A DNA stretch of 64,000 nucleotides from positions 806,001 to 870,000 of the forward strand of contig NZ_JAWDIX010000001.1 in NCBI RefSeq assembly GCF_032380675.1, read 5' to 3'. The first letter of the stretch is position 1. Every line of letters begins with the position of its first letter. Positions 60,487 to 64,000 of the stretch are shown here, piece after piece. The notes under the pieces are model-generated. The model saw only the letters and a list, made by a program, of their open reading frames with translations. It was not told where the DNA came from and made no database searches. Both the position numbers and the translations under genes were made by a program. This DNA comes from Anaerolentibacter hominis. GTDB taxonomy: Bacteria; Bacillota; Clostridia; Lachnospirales; Lachnospiraceae.

Positions 60487-60762
60487 TTGTTCCCAAAGGT
60501 TGTGCAAGTTATACCGATGAAAAATTATACTGTATATGTATATTTTGAAGATGGTAAAATTGTATGTTATGATATGTCTGATATGATTGAAAAAGAGGTG
60601 TTTCAAGTACTGAGAGATATTGATGTTTTCATGGATACCTGTACTGTGATGAATGACACTCTAGCGTGGGATATCAGTGGAAAAAGAGATAATTCGATGT
60701 GTTTGGATATTGACCCGGATACGCTTTATGCGCTTCCATTTGTACAGGAGTATATTGCATAA
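60487..60762 (+). CDS. DUF2442 protein
   Basis: The 91-residue protein has KVVQVIPMKNYTVYVYFEDG and ALPFVQEYIA, fitting DUF2442. The TTG at 60487 is supported by GGAGGTG six bases upstream; an ATG at codon 11 is possible. It follows DUF4160 by 11 nt and likely acts with it. Confidence 0.88.
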   Translation: MFPKVVQVIPMKNYTVYVYFEDGKIVCYDMSDMIEKEVFQVLRDIDVFMDTCTVMNDTLAWDISGKRDNSMCLDIDPDTLYALPFVQEYIA

Positions 60763-60859
60763 TGCTATGTGATGGAGATATGAGTGAATGAGTGTTTTGT
60801 GTTCGCAGATGACGAAAGCAGGGAATGGAAGCAACGTAAAATAAAGGACAGTATATGGA

Positions 60860-60893
60860 AAGAACTCCCGAGTTTACTCGAGGAGTTCTTTTT
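60860..60893 (+). terminator. Terminator after DUF2442
   Basis: AAAGAACTCC-CGAG-ttta-CTCG-AGGAGTTCTTTTT is a long stem with a T-run. Confidence 0.9.
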
Positions 60894-60929
60894 GTTTTGT
60901 CTGCTTTTTCCTTTGTGATTCTATTGATC

Positions 60930-60990
60930 TTGACACTGTTAATAATATATGTTAAATTGGTTGAGTAATAACTCAATGAGTAAACACTCA
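60930..60990 (+). promoter_or_regulatory. tetR/drrAB promoter with tandem operators
   Basis: TTGACA (60930-60935), 17 nt and TAAATT (60953-60958) form the promoter. Directly downstream are TTGAGT-aata-ACTCAA (60961-60976) and TGAGT-aaac-ACTCA (60977-60990), 15 bp apart centre to centre, a plausible double TetR site. Confidence 0.75.
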
Positions 60991-61075
60991 ATAAAGCGAG
61001 AATCATATTGGTGTGCTGATTATTCGATCGCAGTTGAGATTGAACCGGGTTTTATCGAGCCGACATGGAGGTAAC

Positions 61076-61660
61076 ATGAAGAGAGAGGAACAAAAGGCCA
61101 GAAGAGAGGAAGAGATCTTATTGGCGGCGCTTGACCTATTTACCAAAAAGGGATATGCGGCAACCAAGACCAGTGAAATATCCAAAGCTCTGGGGATTAG
61201 TGAAGGGCTGTTATTCCACTATTTCAAATCGAAGGAGGTTTTATTAGAGGCATTGGTTGATTTCGCCATGAAAGAAAACATTTCGTGGCTTGAACAGAAT
61301 TGTAAGGACCCGATCCAATATTTCGCAGATATTGCTAAGGCCGTGCTGAGGTGCTTGAAGGACAACGACGTTGGTTCCAAGTTCTTTGTTCTGATCGCAC
61401 AGATAAAGCTGTATGAGGACATCCCTGAACACATCCGGAAAAAAGTGACTGCTCAGGAGGTTCAGGTTGAACGGATCATAAATATTGTGAAAAAAGGGCA
61501 GGAGATGGGACAGATTAAACAGGGCGATCCGCAAGCGCTGCTATACCTTTTTAGTGATACGCTGCAGGCCGTGGCAATGGGGGCGGCACGACATAAAAAT
61601 CTGCCATATCCGGACGCTGAATGGATCGTAGATATACTGAAAAATCATGCGGAACACTGA
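61076..61660 (+). CDS. TetR/AcrR family regulator of the exporter
   Basis: The 194-residue protein has the TetR helix-turn-helix (EILLAALDLFTKKGYAATKT, SEISKALGISEGLLFHYFKS, about 15-60) and a helical ligand domain. The ATG at 61076 follows TGGAGGTAAC; the frame continues upstream without a ribosome site. It is the first gene of the tetR-drrAB operon and should repress it through the two palindromes at 60961-60990. Confidence 0.93.
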   Translation: MKREEQKARREEEILLAALDLFTKKGYAATKTSEISKALGISEGLLFHYFKSKEVLLEALVDFAMKENISWLEQNCKDPIQYFADIAKAVLRCLKDNDVGSKFFVLIAQIKLYEDIPEHIRKKVTAQEVQVERIINIVKKGQEMGQIKQGDPQALLYLFSDTLQAVAMGAARHKNLPYPDAEWIVDILKNHAEH

Positions 61661-61673
61661 TACAGGAGGATTT

Positions 61674-62618
61674 ATGCACAATAGTCAAACTGCAATACAG
61701 GTACAAAACCTGAAAAAGAAATTCAAGGAAAAAGAAGTGTTAAGAGGTGTAACATTCAGGATAGATAAAGGTACGGTGTTCTGTCTGCTTGGCTCTAATG
61801 GAGCAGGAAAAACAACTACAGTCAAAATATTGTCAACCTTATTAAAGATGGATGAGGGCAGTGCAGCGGTGAATGGATGGGATGTAAGCCGTCAGAGCGA
61901 CCGGGTACGCCAGTGCATCAGCCTAACCGGGCAGTTTTCTGCCGTGGATGAGATTTTAACCGGCCGAGAGAATCTGGAAATGGCGGCAAGGCTGTGCCAT
62001 ATAAAAGACTTTAAGGGGCGTGCGGCAGAACTGCTTCATGATTTTAATCTTGTGGAAGCAGCTGATAAGAGAGTATCCGTCTACTCCGGAGGAATGAGGC
62101 GGCGTCTGGATATTGCAATGAGCCTGGCGGGAAATCCGTCCGTCCTCTTTCTGGATGAACCGACCACAGGCCTGGACCCGCAGAGCAGAAATGCCATGTG
62201 GTCAATGATCCAGGAATTAAAGAAAATGGGGACGACCATATTTCTAACAACCCAGTATCTGGAGGAGGCCGAACAGCTGGCAGATCATGTTGCAATTTTA
62301 CATGATGGAACAATCATTGCGGAAGGTACGGTGGAAGAGATCAAGAAGTTATCTTCCAGAGAATATATAACGTTTCAGTTTTCAAATCTGCAGCTGATGC
62401 GGCGCAGCCAGGAATTATTTAATCATGATATTACCGGCGCAGATGAGGAAAACTTGAGTATTACCATTGCGGTGCACGAAGGTATGAAACAAGTTTCTGA
62501 CCTGTTCATCGCCATGCACAAATCAGGAATCGAGCCGGCTTCCTTCAGCCAGAAGAAGGCCTCTTTAGAAGATGTATTCTTATACCTGGTGGATAATAAG
62601 GAGGGAATTCGTTCATGA
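61674..62618 (+). CDS. DrrA-like ABC exporter ATPase
   Basis: The 314-residue ATPase has Walker A GSNGAGKTT (40-48), signature YSGGMRRRLDIAMSL, Walker B VLFLDEPTTGLDP and the DrrA C-terminal region ending KASLEDVFLYLV. Such proteins pair with an ABC-2 permease to export drugs or lipids. The ATG at 61674 follows GGAGG. It overlaps the permease gene by four bases. Confidence 0.94.
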   Translation: MHNSQTAIQVQNLKKKFKEKEVLRGVTFRIDKGTVFCLLGSNGAGKTTTVKILSTLLKMDEGSAAVNGWDVSRQSDRVRQCISLTGQFSAVDEILTGRENLEMAARLCHIKDFKGRAAELLHDFNLVEAADKRVSVYSGGMRRRLDIAMSLAGNPSVLFLDEPTTGLDPQSRNAMWSMIQELKKMGTTIFLTTQYLEEAEQLADHVAILHDGTIIAEGTVEEIKKLSSREYITFQFSNLQLMRRSQELFNHDITGADEENLSITIAVHEGMKQVSDLFIAMHKSGIEPASFSQKKASLEDVFLYLVDNKEGIRS

Positions 62619-63382
62619 ATAAGGTAATATCAAGTCTGAGTGATACATACACCATGGTGCTTAGAAGTATGAGGCATACGGTCAGGCACGTGGAAATATT
62701 AATTATGACGGCTGTTCTTCCGCTGGCTCAGCTCTTATTGCTGGTATATGTAATCGGAGGCGCCATGCAGGTTGGCGGATATACCTATCTGGAATATGTT
62801 CTGCCGGGCATTTTACTGATGGCGGTTGCAAGCAGTGCTTCAATGACTGCAATTTCTGTAAAAGAGGATATGAGCAATGGAATTATTGACCGCTTCCGCA
62901 CGATGGATATCGGAAAATCCGCTGTATTAAACGGACATATGGCGGCAACGCTGGTCCGGACTGCTATAACTGCCGGTATTATTCTGGCAGTGGCTCTGCT
63001 GATCGGCTTTCGGCCAGACCTGTCCCTCACAAACGGACTGCTTGTATTTGTTATTTTGTTTCTATTTTCTCTCATGTATACCTGGGCATCTATTTTGTGG
63101 GGTCTTGTCTGCCCCAGCCTGGAGGCCGTAGGAGCCTTTACTTATATGGGTATGCTCCTGCCATATACAAGCTCCTGTTTTGTCCCGGTAGAGACAATGC
63201 CCGCCGTGTTGGGGACAATTGCTAAATATCAGCCGTTTACACCGCTGGCGGAAAGCCTGAGGGGACTGCTCCTTGGCAGCGATACCGGAAATAACATATT
63301 GATAGCAGTTGCGTGGTGTGTTGGACTGCTGATCGTGTTTCATTTCTTTGCGGTCCGGGCTTATCATAAAAGAGCAAGGTGA
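62615..63382 (+). CDS. DrrB-like ABC-2 permease
   Basis: The 255-residue protein has six hydrophobic segments and the ABC-2 pattern (YLEYVLPGILLMAVASSASM, DRFRTMDIGKSAVLNGH, FVPVETMPAVL). It is the channel partner of the preceding ATPase. ATGA overlap. No T-rich hairpin is clear after it. Confidence 0.92.
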   Translation: MNKVISSLSDTYTMVLRSMRHTVRHVEILIMTAVLPLAQLLLLVYVIGGAMQVGGYTYLEYVLPGILLMAVASSASMTAISVKEDMSNGIIDRFRTMDIGKSAVLNGHMAATLVRTAITAGIILAVALLIGFRPDLSLTNGLLVFVILFLFSLMYTWASILWGLVCPSLEAVGAFTYMGMLLPYTSSCFVPVETMPAVLGTIAKYQPFTPLAESLRGLLLGSDTGNNILIAVAWCVGLLIVFHFFAVRAYHKRAR

Positions 63383-63493
63383 GGATATGGCAAAATTGTT
63401 TTCATAAGTTTTTTACAAGCCGAATTTTCCGTTATCATTGCTGCTAAAATGACAATGCGATGGAATTAAGATAAAATAATGATAACGAAAGGA

Positions 63494-63634
63494 ATGGTTT
63501 CATATGATACAAATTTGACATGCGATTTAGAAATTAAGATTGACGAAGCTGACAAGCTGGCGGCGCTGTCGGAGGAAAGACTTAACCATGAAACTGTTTT
63601 CCGTACTGCAAGGAGTTCGATTCATGAGACATAG
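63494..63634 (+). CDS. Small hypothetical ORF
   Basis: A 46-residue open frame (MVSYDTNLTCDLEIKIDEAD, then KLAALSEERLNHETVFRTAR) has AAAGG close upstream. The amphipathic acidic helix hints at a small partner protein or a gene remnant. I do not recognise it, and it may be non-coding. The remaining gap to hsp20 otherwise holds the CIRCE promoter. Confidence 0.35.
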   Translation: MVSYDTNLTCDLEIKIDEADKLAALSEERLNHETVFRTARSSIHET

Positions 63635-63730
63635 GTCTTATCAGCTTCGATATTTATAATAATGTATGAAAGCAGCCAAGTGTCGACTGCTTTTCTTATG
63701 ATATAAGTGTAATAAAAAAATTTAAAAAAA

Positions 63731-63773
63731 TTAGCACTCACCCCTTGACAGTGCTAAATATAGGTGTTATAGT
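63731..63773 (+). promoter_or_regulatory. CIRCE operator with hsp20 promoter
   Basis: TTAGCACTC (63731-63739), a 9-nt gap and CAGTGCTAA (63749-63757) make a CIRCE element with one mismatch. TTGACA (63745-63750), 17 nt and TATAGT (63768-63773) is the promoter, so HrcA would cover its -35. Confidence 0.9.
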
Positions 63774-63877
63774 ACATATAGAACAAAGGAAAAGGAAAAA
63801 TAAAGATTCCTGAGTTCCCCAAATAACTATTTCACGCTGGAGGATTCCAGAACACTTATAAAAAGGAGAGATGCTTT

Positions 63878-64000
63878 ATGATGCTGCCAAGTATTTTTAA
63901 TAGTAATTTATGGGATGATGCGTTTGATCTCAGCTTTCCGGATATTGACAAGGTTTTATATGGCAAACGGGCACAGAATATCATGAAAACAGATATCAAA
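63878..64000 (+). CDS. Small heat-shock protein Hsp20 (5' part)
   Basis: The first 41 codons are in the window: MMLPSIFNSNLWDDAFDLSF, then YGKRAQNIMKTDIK, which is the N-terminus usual for Clostridial Hsp20 just before the alpha-crystallin domain. The gene runs off the right edge. The ATG at 63878 is about nine bases after AAAAGGAG; ATGs at 63871 and 63881 are alternatives. CIRCE upstream predicts HrcA-controlled heat induction. Confidence 0.85.
   Translation, partial: MMLPSIFNSNLWDDAFDLSFPDIDKVLYGKRAQNIMKTDIK

Noticed and set aside
1..64000. tRNA and rRNA genes
   Set aside because: I looked for cloverleaf ends and rRNA landmarks in all gaps and saw none; a covariance scan would be the decisive check.

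Overview
The window looks like a low-to-medium GC anaerobic Firmicute of the Clostridia, most likely a Lachnospiraceae gut species. The reasons are strong AGGAGG ribosome binding sites, many GTG/TTG starts, sigma-A promoters with a 17-bp spacer, a zinc-type S14, an ECF vitamin-transporter operon fused to the ribosomal region, a CIRCE-controlled small heat-shock gene and the ydjFGHI-type stress operon. The genus assignment is inference only; there is no rRNA in the window and I saw no tRNA.

Layout. 1-1.6 kb: the leader-distal end of a type I-C-like CRISPR array, split by a two-gene antitoxin/zeta-toxin cassette. 1.7-4.8 kb: a teichoic-acid type glycerophosphotransferase and a split transketolase. 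4.85-7.2 kb: a decayed Tn1549/Tn916-like conjugative element (sigma-like and relaxase fragments) around a Cys-rich pentapeptide-repeat protein and a TetR regulator. 7.4-10.6 kb: an enolase-superfamily enzyme, a PadR regulator and a divergent MATE exporter sharing a palindromic control region. 10.6-15.2 kb: LPG-synthase-domain protein, typA, a lipoprotein and class II fructose-bisphosphate aldolase. 15.3-21.8 kb: two envelope-stress units, an ECF sigma/anti-sigma/secreted-protein operon and a convergent pspA-ydjGHI operon. 22.1-28.7 kb: a GntR regulator divergent from an ATC-hydrolase-family gene and a complete Liv-type ABC transporter. 29-30 kb: an rRNA-methyltransferase-like gene.

30.1-36.65 kb: the most interesting unit. 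One promoter, one cobalamin riboswitch, a BtuFCD-type ABC transporter, and three translationally coupled nitrogenase-like genes (NifH-like, NifD-like with cluster cysteines, NifK-like without them). No nitrogenase cofactor assembly genes are in view, so this is a nitrogenase-like reductase of unassigned substrate, expressed when B12 is scarce. A role in corrinoid or tetrapyrrole chemistry is my inference.

36.9-60 kb: the S10-spc-alpha ribosomal protein supercluster (rpsJ to rplQ with secY, adk, map, infA, rpmJ, rpoA), then yccF, ecfA1-ecfA2-ecfT-truA and rplM-rpsI. 60.1-63.4 kb: a DUF4160/DUF2442 pair and a TetR-controlled DrrAB-type exporter. The window ends inside an HrcA/CIRCE-controlled hsp20.

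The intergenic spaces carry several families of repeated mini-hairpins whose stems vary in a compensatory manner (20.8, 30.0, 37.7, 57.9 kb, and a GCTCGCTTA family at 18.9, 29.0 and 50.5 kb). They are not explained by the genes and deserve a genome-wide comparison. All functional calls come from reading motifs and context; no database search was run.
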